Shown: in pieces, positions 24,106 to 36,440 of the stretch | Numbering within the stretch: position 1 is the stretch's first letter | Layout of the letters: every line of letters begins with the position of its first letter | Assembly (NCBI RefSeq): GCF_032854445.1 | Contig: NC_088303.1 | Coordinates: forward strand, 4,907,501-4,971,500 | From: Liolophura sinensis | Lineage: Eukaryota > Mollusca > Polyplacophora > Chitonida > Chitonidae | Direction of reading: 5' to 3' | Length of the DNA stretch: 64,000 nucleotides | Position numbers and translations under genes: made by a program | The notes under the pieces: model-generated | Databases searched by the model: none | What the model was told of the DNA's origin: nothing | What the model saw: only the letters and a program-made list of their open reading frames with translations

Positions 24106-24499
24106 AAAATGATCCAAATTCATGTCCAAGAGCCTATTGTGCGAATACATAATTTTTTGGGCTGAAATTATAGCTTTAATATGTCTATACGTAGTAACAC
24201 AATCTCTTAATAACAAAAACGTGAAATTCTTTTGAAGTTGTCCTTATGCGCTCTAACCTATCTGAACAAAGCAACAGCCCAAATCAGTTTTGTAAGGGGA
24301 ATGGCTATAAGACACCGCAGCACAAACCTTATTGTCATAAAAAAATTGAATATTAAAAAAATAAATGTCTTAGTACTGAAAACTCCTAGGAACTGATTAA
24401 ATAAATATACAAACAAGTAAATATAACCTCCCACACTTTCCTCTCATCTTTGGTGACAGTGTGACAATATTAATAATCGAATATATGTATGCTGAAGCA

Positions 24500-24690
24500 G
24501 AAAGGCACAATGCCGCTGTGAGTTCAAGTCCAGCTCACGCTGGCTTCCTCGCCGGACGTACTATGGTTTTCAAAGCAACCTGCGTATGGTCGTTGGTTTC
24601 CCCTGACCATGTTCGGTTTTCTCCAATCGCACTAAGTGAAATATTCTGGAGTACAGCGTAAAACATCGATAATATAAATAAACAAGTAAT
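24500..24690 (+). mobile_element. tRNA-derived SINE, 5'-truncated
   Basis: GTGAGTTCAAGTCCAGCTCA, CTGGCTTCCTCGCCGGACGT, GGTCGTTGGTTTCCCC, AAGTGAAATATTCTGGAGTA and an AATATAAATAAACAAG tail follow the family order. The A-box end is absent. Confidence 0.85.
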
Positions 24691-26711
24691 AGTAAAAAGA
24701 ACAGTACATCGGTTTATGCACGAAGTGTTTTATTAGCACTGGTGCAAAGCATTGTTAGCAATATTGTCTCTATAAAGTTTTTTCTGATAGAAACACGATT
24801 TAGCTTTATATTTCAAACTATCAAAATAACAGATTGCTAGAGAACTACAGAGATGGTCACCGATATGACTTTACCCATCATTATCGTAAAGTGCCTACAT
24901 ATGTTTCCTTGTTGTGAACCGGGTTGTTTTATTTGATTAAGTGTAGACACAGTTCTTCTGAGAATTATGGCAACAGTAATTTTGAATATAAATTTAACCG
25001 CTAACACTTTTTTGGATTCTGTCTGTATTAGAATAAGCTATCCATTATAAAGAACACTGCTATGTCTCGCATTCGGAATTTTGTTATGCTGTGGTTTATG
25101 AAATTGACGTTTACATCTGAAGAAGCTGGACAGAAAAAAACGGATTTTTTACCTTTGTTTCTAATGAACTCGTCGCAATGTGCACGATGTGAGGAATCGA
25201 ACTGAAAACGGCAACAGGGGCAGGGGATGCTAATGACATTTTTCGCGCAGCATATTATAGAGTAACGGAGTAATGGATAGTCTTTTTACGGAAAGGCTTT
25301 TTACGTATTGAATAGAAACGAGGCTAATTTGACTGTTGGCATTGTGTTGATCTCTTGTCGACAGCCTGATTACAAGTGTGCTGACCTTTGGATTGCTACC
25401 ACGTAATTTAACACCGCAATTAGTGGGAGAGAGGAATTTGGCGGGTCATCAAATCACACGCAAACCAGCAATGGTGCACCGGATTCCCATAGCAAACGTC
25501 AAGTCTCCTAGCTTATTCCAAGAGGCCAAGGCTTGTGCAGTCAAATTGGGTAGTTTCATGATTGCTACAGGATTCCAGCTTGGACTGTTTCCGTACCATG
25601 GTCTACACGACCTTTTTGTTAGAATGTCAGGTTCTAGAAACAGGTTTGCAACGCGGTGGAAGGGAGTGGGGCGAGTGTAGAGAGGGGGGGGGGGGGCAAG
25701 GTAGCATCATCTCGCAACCAGACGGACAGTCTTTTGTCTGGATGACTTTGAGACAGTTAAATATGGAAGAGTGCAAAGCCGTCCAGATACCTCTAAGAAT
25801 GGAAATTTTGTCGTCTCCATGGAAGATTTTTCTCTCAAAATCGTGTGGAGTACTACATAGCCAAGCCATTCTTCGAGTGTACGTGCGTACGAGATTAGTA
25901 GGCCTACGAAATAATATACCAAAGGAGCATGATGAAGCGGAATAATCACACAAATATTGTAATTATATTTGATACAAACCATTGATTAGTACATTTCATA
26001 ATTTGTATGTCTCAGAAGCTGCTAATCACCGTGGCTGTCCGTCTACACACACTGTGTCAAGACGCTCTGGGACTTGAAGCCAGCTGTTCCGAACTGTAAA
26101 AGGCGAAAGGTCAGACATTTTAGATACTCTTATAGTCCTGACTAAAGATTCATGTGATTTATACAGACATGAGACTCACAAGGATTTAAGCCTGTTTTCA
26201 ATTTTAATAATAAAAAAAAATTGAGCAAAGGGCCACAGGTGGCATCCTTGAGAGCGGGCTTATCGTTTTGCGCATATACATGTACAACGTTTCCATGGTC
26301 ACCGGAGGCAATTCCCTTATGCCTGGGAACCGTGTAGCGACGGAATACGTTTCCGAAAATTTGTGTAGTGTCTTCTAATTATATAACATTTAACTAAAAT
26401 CCAGATGTCAAAAATACCCTCCTTCTATCCCCAACATTTCCAAAAATAAAAGCAAGAAAACTGAGAAAACCTTAAAAGAAAAGGCCGGATAGTTAGGCTT
26501 CATGTACATTGTCTTGTCGGCCATTCATGGTCTGCAATGATTGCACTGCTGGACTTTCTAGTTTGAATGGAGAAATGTAGCAATCAGAAGAGAATACAGC
26601 GCACATGAAAATCCATTATTGCACGCAGTACCTGAATGTAAGTAAGTATGAATGTAAACTATCTGATTGTAAACAAGCTTAAGCTTGCGTAACTTTAGAC
26701 TATAGGGAATA

Positions 26712-26830
26712 TGTATGCCTAGTTTCATCAAAATCGGCGCAGTAGTTTGGGAGGAGATGTATTGACGCCAGTTGTCTGCTTGGACGGCGGAACCGCCCCG
26801 ACCACCCCGACCATGGTCGGGGCAATAATT
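26712..26830. repeat. Probable dispersed repeat with an 18-bp perfect palindrome
   Basis: TAGTTTCATCAAAATCGGCG, then CAGTAGTTTGGGAGGAGATG, leads to a perfect palindrome CCCCGACCATGGTCGGGG at 26805-26822. The TTTCATCAAAATCGG motif looks like one found in dispersed repeats of other invertebrates, but no second copy is in the window. Confidence 0.45.
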
Positions 26831-27227
26831 TCAACAAAAAAGAATTGAAAAAGAAACAGAAGCAGAACAAAAGTGAACACAAATTATCCAACACCTATAG
26901 ATAAATAGAGGTTTTTTTTTTACTCCAAATGCGTATCAAGTCAATAACTTCCACCGCGTATTTATGGCTATGACGTTGTGGTAGGCCTACTATATTTTGT
27001 AGCTTGGCGTGCATACTGCTGCCCATGAACCCAGCTATATAATAGTAATGTAGTATGTTGAAAAGACAGAGCTAGTCGGAGAGCCGGATTTGTAAGGGCT
27101 GGTATTCGCCCGTCAGAAACTGGCTCATTTCTGACACAGGTTTGCATTGAGTGGACGCATGAGTGTCACGCAATTAGTTGAAATAATTATGCTGATATAA
27201 TTGCTTGCCGATCGATTTAGGCTATCA

Positions 27228-28990
27228 ATACTTTCCAAAGATCGATTGCCTATAGCCTGAGAGTTCAACGAACTGACTGACTGCAGTTTTGATACCAATG
27301 GTGTCTGTATAATCCTTATGGACAAACAAGACCATGAGGTCATTTAACCTAGACTGTGTCATAGTGGATCGCGGGTATGTTTTTAGCCTAAGGAGAGCAG
27401 AGAAAGACCTTTCGCTTGTTGCATTTGTGGCTGGCATAACAAGGATCAGACGAAGTAAACAGGTCAAAATCTCGGTTTTGCCTTATTTTCTGAAGGGTTA
27501 ACAGTCAAAGAAGCAATTTCTTGACCTACTGCTGCTGACAAATTTGCACTTTGTAATGTTTTACTCAAAGATCAAAGATTATCAGAGTGCTTAAGAATGA
27601 GGTGTGACAGTGTTATTCCTCATACAAGATCATATTTTCTCATTTGTGACTGCACTCTAATAATCACAGCTTTCACTTCAGTGTCTGTCGTACACTGTAG
27701 CGTCTCGTCCCACAGATTAAATAAAACCTCAAAAACCCTGTGAATTTGCAGGAACAGTCCAGCGCGTAGGACAAAGTACTCTAACTCCAGGTGTATCGAG
27801 TTGAATATTAGTTTTCAGGTTATCATACAATGCTTCACGCCTGGTTGAGTATTTGATCAATTTATAAATTTCGTGCGTAACTTCCAAAGCGTCTTTAGTA
27901 GCTTTTACGTCTTTGATGGCGTCGTTGCACGCAAGATTTAGTGAGTGGCCATAACAGTGTGTGAACAACGCTTTCGGTTCCAACTCATGTAACCTCACAG
28001 CCACGCTGGATTTTCTCCCACTCATATTGCTCGCGCCTAATCATAACATTGCCCTCTTCATTTTCCTATTAATACATTCATTCTACAAAAAAACGTTCAA
28101 AATTACTTTTACCAAAGCTTCAGCAGTGATGTCATGTACTTTGTAAACCCCAAGGAAATCTTCGTGGACAATAAAATCCTTTCCTACCCAGCTAAAACCT
28201 AGTACCACCTGTTCATGATTGGAAACGTCAGCTAACTCATCTACCATTATACAGTAAAACTCTGAATGTCATTTTCATTCTGAATGTCATGCGATACATT
28301 TTTTTCTTTTTTAACCACTGTAGAAGAGACGGGTCGTCACTTCCACGCAAAGTGGAAGTTCCCATCGTCTTCATCTGCAGCAGCACTGCTTCCAATGAAT
28401 GGTAAACATTGTCGACATAAGTCACGTATATTTTCAAATATTTTATATATAATACGTCTATTTTCCGCCTTTTCTTCGGCATGCGCTTGACTGAGGGATT
28501 CGCCAGTATCTCTAGTACTTGTTGGTAAGGTATTGATACGTTAAACGGCTGCTTTATGACTAGCTTCGTGTTCTCTAAATACGCCCTGTGCTTCTTTCCA
28601 GTTGCTGAAACCTTTAGATATGAAAGTGGGCTCAGCCTTACTGCTGGAGGATAACCTTGACGAAAAACTTGCGTTTTGGCATACAAAACAGAAAGCTAAG
28701 TCGTTATTTTTTTATATTGCAACCAGGTGTACTTATCAAACCGTTTCGTTTGAAACTTTCGTTTAACGATTTTTTTTCCAAACTCACTCAACGCAAAATC
28801 AGACGATCTGGGTTGATTGGAAGTAGATGACACACGTGTCGAGCGAGTACGCTGTGGGGTTATTTGGGACCCAGATGTCGAAGTGGCGTAGTCAACGCAT
28901 TGAGGGTTTTCTTCGACAGCCTTGCCGAAAGAGACGGATTCTGACGAATTTCTGAACGTGATTTTAGAGAGAAATAGTTTAGAAACGACA
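27228..28990 (-). pseudogene. hAT-superfamily transposase remnant (TTF zinc finger type)
   Basis: Read on the minus strand, fragments of one hAT transposase of the ZMYM1-like type occur in the expected order. A serine-rich N-terminal region lies at 28990-28740. A TTF-type zinc finger begins at about 28700 with DLAFCFVCQNASF and continues with GFSNWKEA. A DUF4371-like segment at 28255-28090 has EFYCIMVDELADVSNHEQVV and HEDFLGVYKV. The RNase-H-like part at 28025-27730 has NMSGRKSSVAVRLHELEPKA, CYGHSLNLAC and CPTRWTV. The C-terminal dimerisation domain at 27467-27228 has ATNATSERSFSALLRLKTYP and ends SIFGKY with a stop. A short A-run (about 28708), an extra-base break near 28035 and many stops at 27480-27720 show it is dead. 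A possible end of the element is CACCACTG at 29464-29471 (CAGTGGTG on minus), unpaired. Confidence 0.9.
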
Positions 28991-29830
28991 TTTCGAATTT
29001 TTATCTTGGAAATAATTAAGTTTGAGTGAAACGAGCAATTAATTAAGCAAACTGCAGTCTGAGTATTTCAACAAGTGGGCCTACAGCTGTAATGGAATCA
29101 ACCCGTTACTGGACGGTATTTACACACAGGTTGTTATATCAAAACAGCGCCATCTGTGCTGTCACAAAACAGCGCCATCTGTGCAGTCTGCTAACGGCTC
29201 GCAGATTCAATATCGTTAAAGTTAGTAAATTATCTGCAAAAGTATACTCTTTGGGCCTTTAAAAACAGATGACGGCATCATTTTCCAATATGTATGATCA
29301 TTTTAGCCCCCAATTTCGAAAATTTATTTGGCACTAGGTGAAAAAATATGGTAGACCTACCCCAGAAATGTACATTGCCGAAAGATGTATTTCTCGAGGT
29401 TCAGTTTTCGCTACCTAGTGAAACTTTGACCCATATTTCAACCCCAACAATTGCATTTTTCTGCACCACTGGACACCGATATGTGCGTCAATAATAAGAA
29501 TTCAGCACTTCATATATCTTAATGTAGTTCCTAATTTTAGACGCCAGAAATCGCTTTCAACGTTTCTGCAGCGGTCTAGCGTTCCGCAGCTTCTGTGTCG
29601 GACGTTGTAAAATGTCCACATCAACGTTGCTCCAAAGACAGCATTGCTCTCTGACATAAAATGGTATCAGGGAACTCCGTGGACGAGGTGATTAGCACGC
29701 AATGACCCAGAAGCCTTTCACCGATGCCGCCCCTCGTGCTGGCTCCGTGGGAACTCTGTCAGCAATGAAATAATATCACACTAACAGACAGTTTTATAAT
29801 TTGTGATTTCTACACTTCGCACACAAGTGC
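28991..29830. other. Flank of the hAT remnant; 25-bp duplicated motif
   Basis: CAAAACAGCGCCATCTGTGC occurs twice at 29140 and 29165 (25-bp period). No gene is seen. Part of this stretch may be the 5' noncoding end of the hAT element. Confidence 0.45.
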
Positions 29831-30040
29831 TTCCCACAATACCTTTACCTTCAACAGCGATTCCCACAATACCTTTACCTCCAACATCGCTTCCCACAAT
29901 ACCTTTACCTTCAACAACGCTTCCCACGATACCTTTACCTTCAACAACGCTTCCCACAATACCTTTATCTTCAACAACGCTTCCCACAATACCTTTACCT
30001 TCAACAACGCTTCCCACAATACCTTTACCTTCAACAACGC
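29831..30040. repeat. 30-bp tandem repeat, 7 units in exact register
   Basis: Seven units of exactly 30 bp, TTCCCACAATACCTTTACCT then TCAACAACGC, with few substitutions. The length is a multiple of three, so both strands stay open: plus 29803-30081 gives a Thr/Pro/Ser-rich TIPLPSTTLP repeat, minus 29781-30047 gives GSVVEGKGIV. No promoter, splice site or domain supports either as a protein, though the plus-strand reading is mucin-like. Confidence 0.95.
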
Positions 30041-30750
30041 TTCCCACAACGGTGCTAGCCCCTCAACACATCTCACGATAACTCTTCTTCAATAATCGTG
30101 AACACAATAACTGTACTTGCAACAACTATACCCTCAACAGTGGTACCCACAATAACGTTTCCCAGAATAACTGTTCCCAGGATAACTGAATCTACAATAA
30201 TGACCCTCGTTATAAAGCTACCAGCAATAAATCCTCCCACAACAACGCTTCCCACAATAACTCTATAAACAAAAAAGCTTCCACAAAAACTGTGTTTGCA
30301 ATAGCTCTACCCACGATAACTTCATCCACAATAACTGTACCCACAATAACGCTTTCCACAATAACGTTACCACAGTAGCACTGTCCACAGTAAGGTTTCC
30401 CACAATATCTGTACTAACAATAACTGTACCAGTACTAACAATACCTGTATCCACAAAATCGGTACCTACAATAACGCTACCCACAATAACGCTGCCCTCA
30501 GTAACACCACACACATTAACTGTGCTAACAATAACTTTACCCACAATAACGATAACTACTATAACGCTTCTCAGATTCACGGTTTCTCCGGGAATCTCCG
30601 GGAAGATCGATCACCGTCACTTGACGGTACGTCTGAAGATTGTTTGTGCGAGGCATTTGTGCCACATCAGAGGCGAACGCTTCATGTGGTGTATGTGTGT
30701 ACTCTGAAACCAATAGTGGACAAAGGTGATTAAGGCTGCCAGTTGCTTCC
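30041..30750. repeat. 15-bp periodic array and conserved edge block
   Basis: More than 30 imperfect 15-bp units, typified by ACCCACAATAACGCT, run to about 30570. On minus they read as a VIVGT/VIVGS pentapeptide repeat, on plus as a Thr/Pro-rich frame. The right edge (GAAGATCGATCACCGTCAC and GTCTGAAGATTGTTTGTGC) matches the edge beside the same kind of repeats in copies A, B and C (15780, 18720, 22070). This is therefore a fourth, partial copy of that part of the triplicated unit, with the repeat expanded. Confidence 0.8.
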
Positions 30751-31164
30751 GCAACCTTATTGGTGACATCGGCTGTGAATTGTGACAAGGACAAATGACT
30801 TTCTTTCTTTACCCTAACTCCGTTGTTAATATAGCCAGATGCTGGTGAGCTAATTAACGCTATATGGCAGAGTGGACCTAATTGATTTCTAAAAGTATCG
30901 TCCCTGCTATCTTGAGTATGATTTGCCTATGATTTCAACAGGCTTATGATCGATTTCTACGATCTCTCCATTCCAAATACATCAGCAAGTATCTTCTTCT
31001 CGATTTGAGCGTAGTTGACTTTTGTTCGTGTCAGAGATCTCGAAGCATATAGTATCGGGTGTCCTTCTTGTAGAATATACGCATAATTCAAAATATATTT
31101 TTAAGACATCCTGTTAACCTTTAGAAACTTTATGTTTTGTTATTTAAGAAAACGCTGTATTCAA

Positions 31165-31245
31165 GAAGAAAATGTATTTATTTATTTGGCTGATGTTTTA
31201 CGAGGTGCTCAAGGACATTGAGCCGACGGCGGCCAGTATTACGAA
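31165..31245 (-). mobile_element. SINE 3' fragment
   Basis: TATTTATTTATTTGGCTGAT, GTTTTACGAGGTGCTCAAGG and GACGGCGGCCAGTATTACG are the reverse of the family tail. The TTCACTTATA segment is degraded. Confidence 0.7.
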
Positions 31246-31967
31246 AATAATATGATAAACAGTGCATCTGACAAATTGACGACACTACAGAGATTGTTTT
31301 GTTTTTGTTGGATTTACCTCGAAACTCTTGTCAAAGAAAACTGACACCGTATAGGATTTCAAATCAATATATCTTACGAACAGTAACACGACATATAACC
31401 ATATCGTTGACGCTAAGCGCACTGGAAGCACTGGGATGTGGGCTTAATCAGTGATTACTAAATCAAGCCGTCACGGGAAGCTTGGAAAACAAACGATGAT
31501 GCACTTTAAGCCAGGCGAAATTTTACCGTCCTTATCTTTCCTTTTGGCATCTCACTTGGCACGGAATACAATCGTTTTCCCCAAATAAGATTTTAATCAA
31601 AAGTCAATACAACTGGCGACGTAAGTTGTTGACGGGAACATACGAGTGAGGCTTAACGTCAGTGTTATTCTTTGGAAGAGGAAGGAGAGAAACACATGCA
31701 CAATGCATTGGCATGGAAAAGTGAAACTACCCTTGGTCGTTGGGTTTCTAGTTGTAAGACTCGTGTCTTACTCATCTTGTTTCCTTTGTAATAAAGAAAA
31801 GGGACGTTAGACATAAAACAGGAAAACAAGCTCCTGGCTCTTATCGGGGTATCGCGCGGCCAGGGCTTTTTTAGTGGTCAATTTGGTAAGACTTTTCATG
31901 CATCTTTCTCGCTATAAATTTGATGCAGCCGGGACACCTATTGAAATCGCTCTGATGTTTATTATTA

Positions 31968-32000
31968 ATGGCGTAAAACACCAATCAAATAAATAAATAA
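31968..32000 (+). mobile_element. SINE terminal tail fragment
   Basis: GGCGTAAAACACCAATCAAA followed by TAAATAAATA is the exact 3' terminus of the family; no body is visible upstream. A GTA/ATT microsatellite follows it. Confidence 0.7.
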
Positions 32001-33354
32001 TTAGTAGTAGTAGTAGTATTAGTATTATTATTAGTCAACTCGTAAAATTGCAATATCTCGAAAACTGGTAAAGATAGAAAAAAAAACTTTGGAGTTGTAA
32101 TAACGAACATATGAAGCAACTTTTGGCGTTTTGTGCTGCTTGGCCAGTCAAGTGATTTAGCGGCCAGTTTGATTTTATTGATACGCTTAAAAATTTTCAA
32201 ACGACTAATGCCCTCTAGACGAACTTTTGCTTGCGGTTTCTAGGTGGATCGCCCTACAAAGATTCCAAAAACCATTTATTTATGCATATTAGGCTATAAC
32301 TGACCAATGAACATAACTCAAAATTAGGTCAATTTTAAAAACTGCTTAAAATCACTAAACAAACACACTGTCTGGTGCTCCTTGACGTCAAGGCCACAAA
32401 TATGCAACAATTGTTTTGTACTTGTGTTGTTTTCATGTTAGGACCAGAAAACAACAAAAAACTGACAAATCCCTCACATTTAAATAGCATGTGAGCTTGG
32501 TGCTAGAATGCATGAAACACGTTAACTGTACATGGCGTGTATTCTAATACATGGCGTATATTCTAATTCTGTTTGCCGTGGGCGGTCGTACATCAAAGGA
32601 ACACTCTGGCGTTCAAAGACACAATCTCTCTTTACATATGGCCCAGCACTTCTGTCTGAGATGTATTTTCTTTTCACTGGTCTTCATAAAAGCCCCAGTG
32701 GACATTGTATCAAGCCGTCTACGGTTCAAACCCAGTTAATTTCTGCCAATCTTTTTTCGCATCTTTCCCAGTGTCATGAGATTTATAAATATCATGTTCT
32801 CACGCTCTTGTTTTTATCCAAGAGACTCTTTTGCACAAGCTAGTGTTCGTTTTAGGCAAGGCACCAGACTAAAAGACAAGTCAGCTGGGCTGAGGTGGAG
32901 TAGAATATCCTACAACACATTTGATTTCGTTTTGCACTGTAACCCTCGTGATTGTGCCACGCGAATCAGAGATATATACTTGGAACTAGAAATACCGACT
33001 TTTCTAATGACTGACATTTTAACGTTTCATTCCACATAGACATGTCTATTAATCTCTGCAATAACATGTTTGCTTGCGACTTCAATCTGAATGAAGACCC
33101 AGATGGAAAACCCAGCTTCAGATTGATTGCATGTATGAACATATAATATCCTTTAGTATCTGGATAGTTTTAATGATATTTGCCTCTGTCCCATGCCCTA
33201 AACACACGAGTTGATTGACATCATGTTACAGCTAATATGGTATCAGCCAGTACTAAACAGCCAAATATTTACACATTCAGGAGCCAAACAAAAATTAAAT
33301 TTTAATTTATGCTCGAATATGAGGTTAATATTAGGATGAAAAAATTTAAAACGA

Positions 33355-33435
33355 ACAAAAAACACGCACAAACAAAAAAACACGCACAAACAAAAAACAC
33401 ACGCACAAACAAAAAACACGCACAAACAAAAAACA
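33355..33435. repeat. 17-bp A/C-rich microsatellite-like repeat
   Basis: About 4-5 copies of ACGCACAAACAAAAAAC with small length changes. On minus this gives a Cys/Val/Phe-rich frame (33243-33509) that is not a gene. Confidence 0.85.
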
Positions 33436-36339
33436 CCATAGCTAAAACTACACGATAGGTCTGTGTGCCTGCTGTACTGCGTCACATCTGTTGAAATAAC
33501 GGTAGACAATTAACTGTGCATCAGTCTATAAATACCCTGAAAAAAATGACTTATTTATAACTGTCTCAGAAATCCAGCTCGGTATATAAGGCTCTGCATG
33601 GCGAGTGCATTTTGATCGATTAGTGCACACCTTTGTAGTCGGGAGTTCAGTCGGGCGTGGGCTACACTCTGTTTACCCTTATGCAATATTTTACATAGAA
33701 TTGTTCACTCTGCTTGTGGGAAAATCTATTGACAGGAGCACAATGTCAGTATTAAGCCTGTGGCCTTTTCACTCGTCTTTTCTTGTTTTTTTTGTGTTTT
33801 TTTTTGTTTTGTTTTTTTGTTTTTGCTTGTTTTTTTTTTGTTGTTGTTGTCGTTGCTGTTAACCTTCAAACTGCTACTTGTCATGACTGTATCAGGTGCT
33901 GTGGTTGCGTTCTGATAACGATGTGAAGTGTGAATTCAGGAATCAATCTTGTGTACCAGTTGTTAATTGAACAGCCATAATGAGCAGCGTTCACGAGGGG
34001 CGATTCTGCTCATCGACCAACAGAATCCAACCAAGTCCTAACATTATAATGCCATTCAATTTTAGTCGCATCCTGCAAATCGAATGGAATAGACCATGAT
34101 ATAGATTCATTCCAACAATCATATGCATCAAATTGTTTGGACAAGCCACGCTGGTTTAGTTAAATCGCTGTTTTACTGTATTTGTAGATGCTGTGTTTAA
34201 CGTAAGGGTATGTCGGGGTATTATTAGACTTCTCCTGTTCAGATAGCCATATAGGCGATGTTTATGGCCTCTCTTTTGGGTGGGGAGCGGGGGTGCTTTT
34301 GTGAGTTTCAGTCCCATCATGTGAATGTATACTTTAATATTTCATTTGACATTGCGCACCACACATTTAGAAACAGTTTGTTTAAGCATGCTGTGGATAG
34401 AGGTAAATTAACAATCATTATGGATAAAGGTAGAGCGCCCATTTCATTAGATAAGCTTTGGGTCCGAATCTGGCCAATCAAATGCAGGATCTTGCGATTC
34501 AAATTTGAAATTACTGAGCAGGTTAAAATGTCTATGTAATAATCTAACCATCAAAGCCTGTAAAAGTACCCAGTGACAGTAAGAATTATGTGGAATATTG
34601 CTAGATACAGATGGAAGATTGGACATTCCCGCATCAGACTACCTTGTTCAAATGGCCAATGAGGAAGACTAATCCTAACTACCCAAATATGTTCTGTTTG
34701 GGCTCCGTTGAAAGCCTTATGATGTTTTCCGACGGCTATTTATCATCACCTCTTATAGCAAAATAGATATATTCCAAGAAAAGTCAACAAAAGATATAAC
34801 CTTGGTGTGGAAACAGGCCAGGGGATACGCCATGTCAATGGTAAAATAAGGTGCGCGTGACATCAGCGGATACAGAAGTAACTTGCGCCTGATTGGTTAA
34901 ACTTTATAATATGGCAGCGCTTTCGATTTTGTCAATGATTTCAAGAGTTTGTTTACTTTGGACTTCGACATCTAGGTTATGCAACATCATACAAATAAAA
35001 TGGTACGCTTTTAAACTTTTTGTGAGATATTTTACCCATGTATATGTATGTACGTGGCCCAGTGATGTGTTAAATGCATCAAACAACAGGCCCGCTTAGG
35101 AACCAGTATAGGAGAATAAATCCTACTGATGGTAAGACATTCATTGGAAATCATCAGACTGATATCACATGATATTACGATGTCTGACTGTCCATTACAT
35201 ATTCAAAATATAACTCATAGAAAAACCCTGATAAGATGTAGCTATAAGCTGTCATACACTCGAATTCGAGCGAGACCGTTTCGGTAATATTCCACTGCAG
35301 AAAAGAATGATTTTCTCACTGGCTACAGCACCACTCTCTGCGGCACTATCAGCATATTAATACGCAATGTAGGATGCTGATGTCTTATTTTATGTTCTTT
35401 TTAACCCATAGTAATAGGTCAAGATGTTTTATTCTGTGTCCCTTTTCTCAATTGCTTTGAAAAGGGACAACAACCTTAATGATCATAATATAAATTGTAC
35501 CTGTAGCAACAAATAATACCAGCACCATTATGTGTGGTAAATTTATGAATATTGTTATTAAATTACCATGTATTACTTAATATGTCCGCATTGTAAGCCA
35601 TCTTTATATAAGTACATATTTCTCATTTGTAACCTACACAACAAGCATTACTATTGTCCACATGACACGTGCAGTCCTCATTTCACGTATAGTACGAACA
35701 TTAACCCTCTGAATTTCGGTTGTTTAATTCTATGTATGTTATTATTTACGTTTTGTACTCGGCCCTAAGTGTGCGTTTTGATTTAATAAAGCCTGAATTT
35801 CAGTCTGATCTGGCACAAATAATAAAGTCTTTATAAAGCCTATATGTGGTAAACAAGACGGTCATATAAACTGCTAAAGGCGCTGTCCCAACGAAGCTAG
35901 CAATATGGTGGGTGCTGTTTTAGTGAGGGTTTAACTGATCTCACGTGGCCACACCACGCATGCCAGATTCACTAAAACGTGCACTACCGTAGGAATGACA
36001 GAGAGGCGTTGACTGTGGCCAAAACTAGCATGGTTGTTAGCATCATTGGTTTACTTGCTCTTTTTTTTAACTTTCTTGGCGAAATGCGGTAATTTTCATT
36101 GAGCTCTGACCAATTTCCTTCGACCATTAACCTGACAAGTAAGTTAAGAAAACTTGGATGTACTGTGTTCAAAAAACAATCAGATATATAACCCTATATA
36201 CAATAATGACCATAAAACTTTGAGAATCTATCATCAATTTTGTTCATTTTGTGTTCTAATTCAGTTTATGTTAACCGCTTCGCGTGAAGGACACCCTTAC
36301 TCACTTCAGTATGCTCGATAAACTAAACTGTGGCTTATT

Positions 36340-36440
36340 TATTTGCTTGATTAGTGTTTTACGCCGTATACAGGAATATTTCACTTATACAACGGCGTCC
36401 AGCATTATGGTGCGAGGAAACAGGGAGTTGCACAGGGGAA
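36340..36440 (-). mobile_element. SINE 3' part
   Basis: TTATTTATTTGCTTGATTAG, GTTTTACGCCGTATACAGGA and ATATTTCACTTATACAACGG, then CAGCATTATGGTGCGAGGAA. The copy ends near the GGGGAAACC segment. Confidence 0.8.

Larger units (their letters stand above)
23721..27227. other. No gene recognised; repeats at 23600, 24045, 24500, 25682 and 26712
   Basis: A TAATAA microsatellite lies at about 23597-23613 just to the left. A poly-G run is at 25682-25696. Frames at 25378-25945 (plus) and 25627-25982 (minus) are up to 127 residues but carry no motif and are mutual shadows. Confidence 0.4.

Noticed and set aside
29472-29479. 8-bp target duplication for the hAT element
   Set aside because: The bases after CACCACTG have no matching copy near the other end of the remnant, so no duplication is claimed.
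32532-33039. Overlapping plus frames of 62-103 residues
   Set aside because: No recognised motif and no coding-like context; AT-rich chance frames.
33243-33509. Cys-rich 88-residue minus frame resembling a secreted peptide
   Set aside because: The Cys/Val/Phe repeats come from the 17-bp A/C repeat, not from a conserved cysteine pattern.
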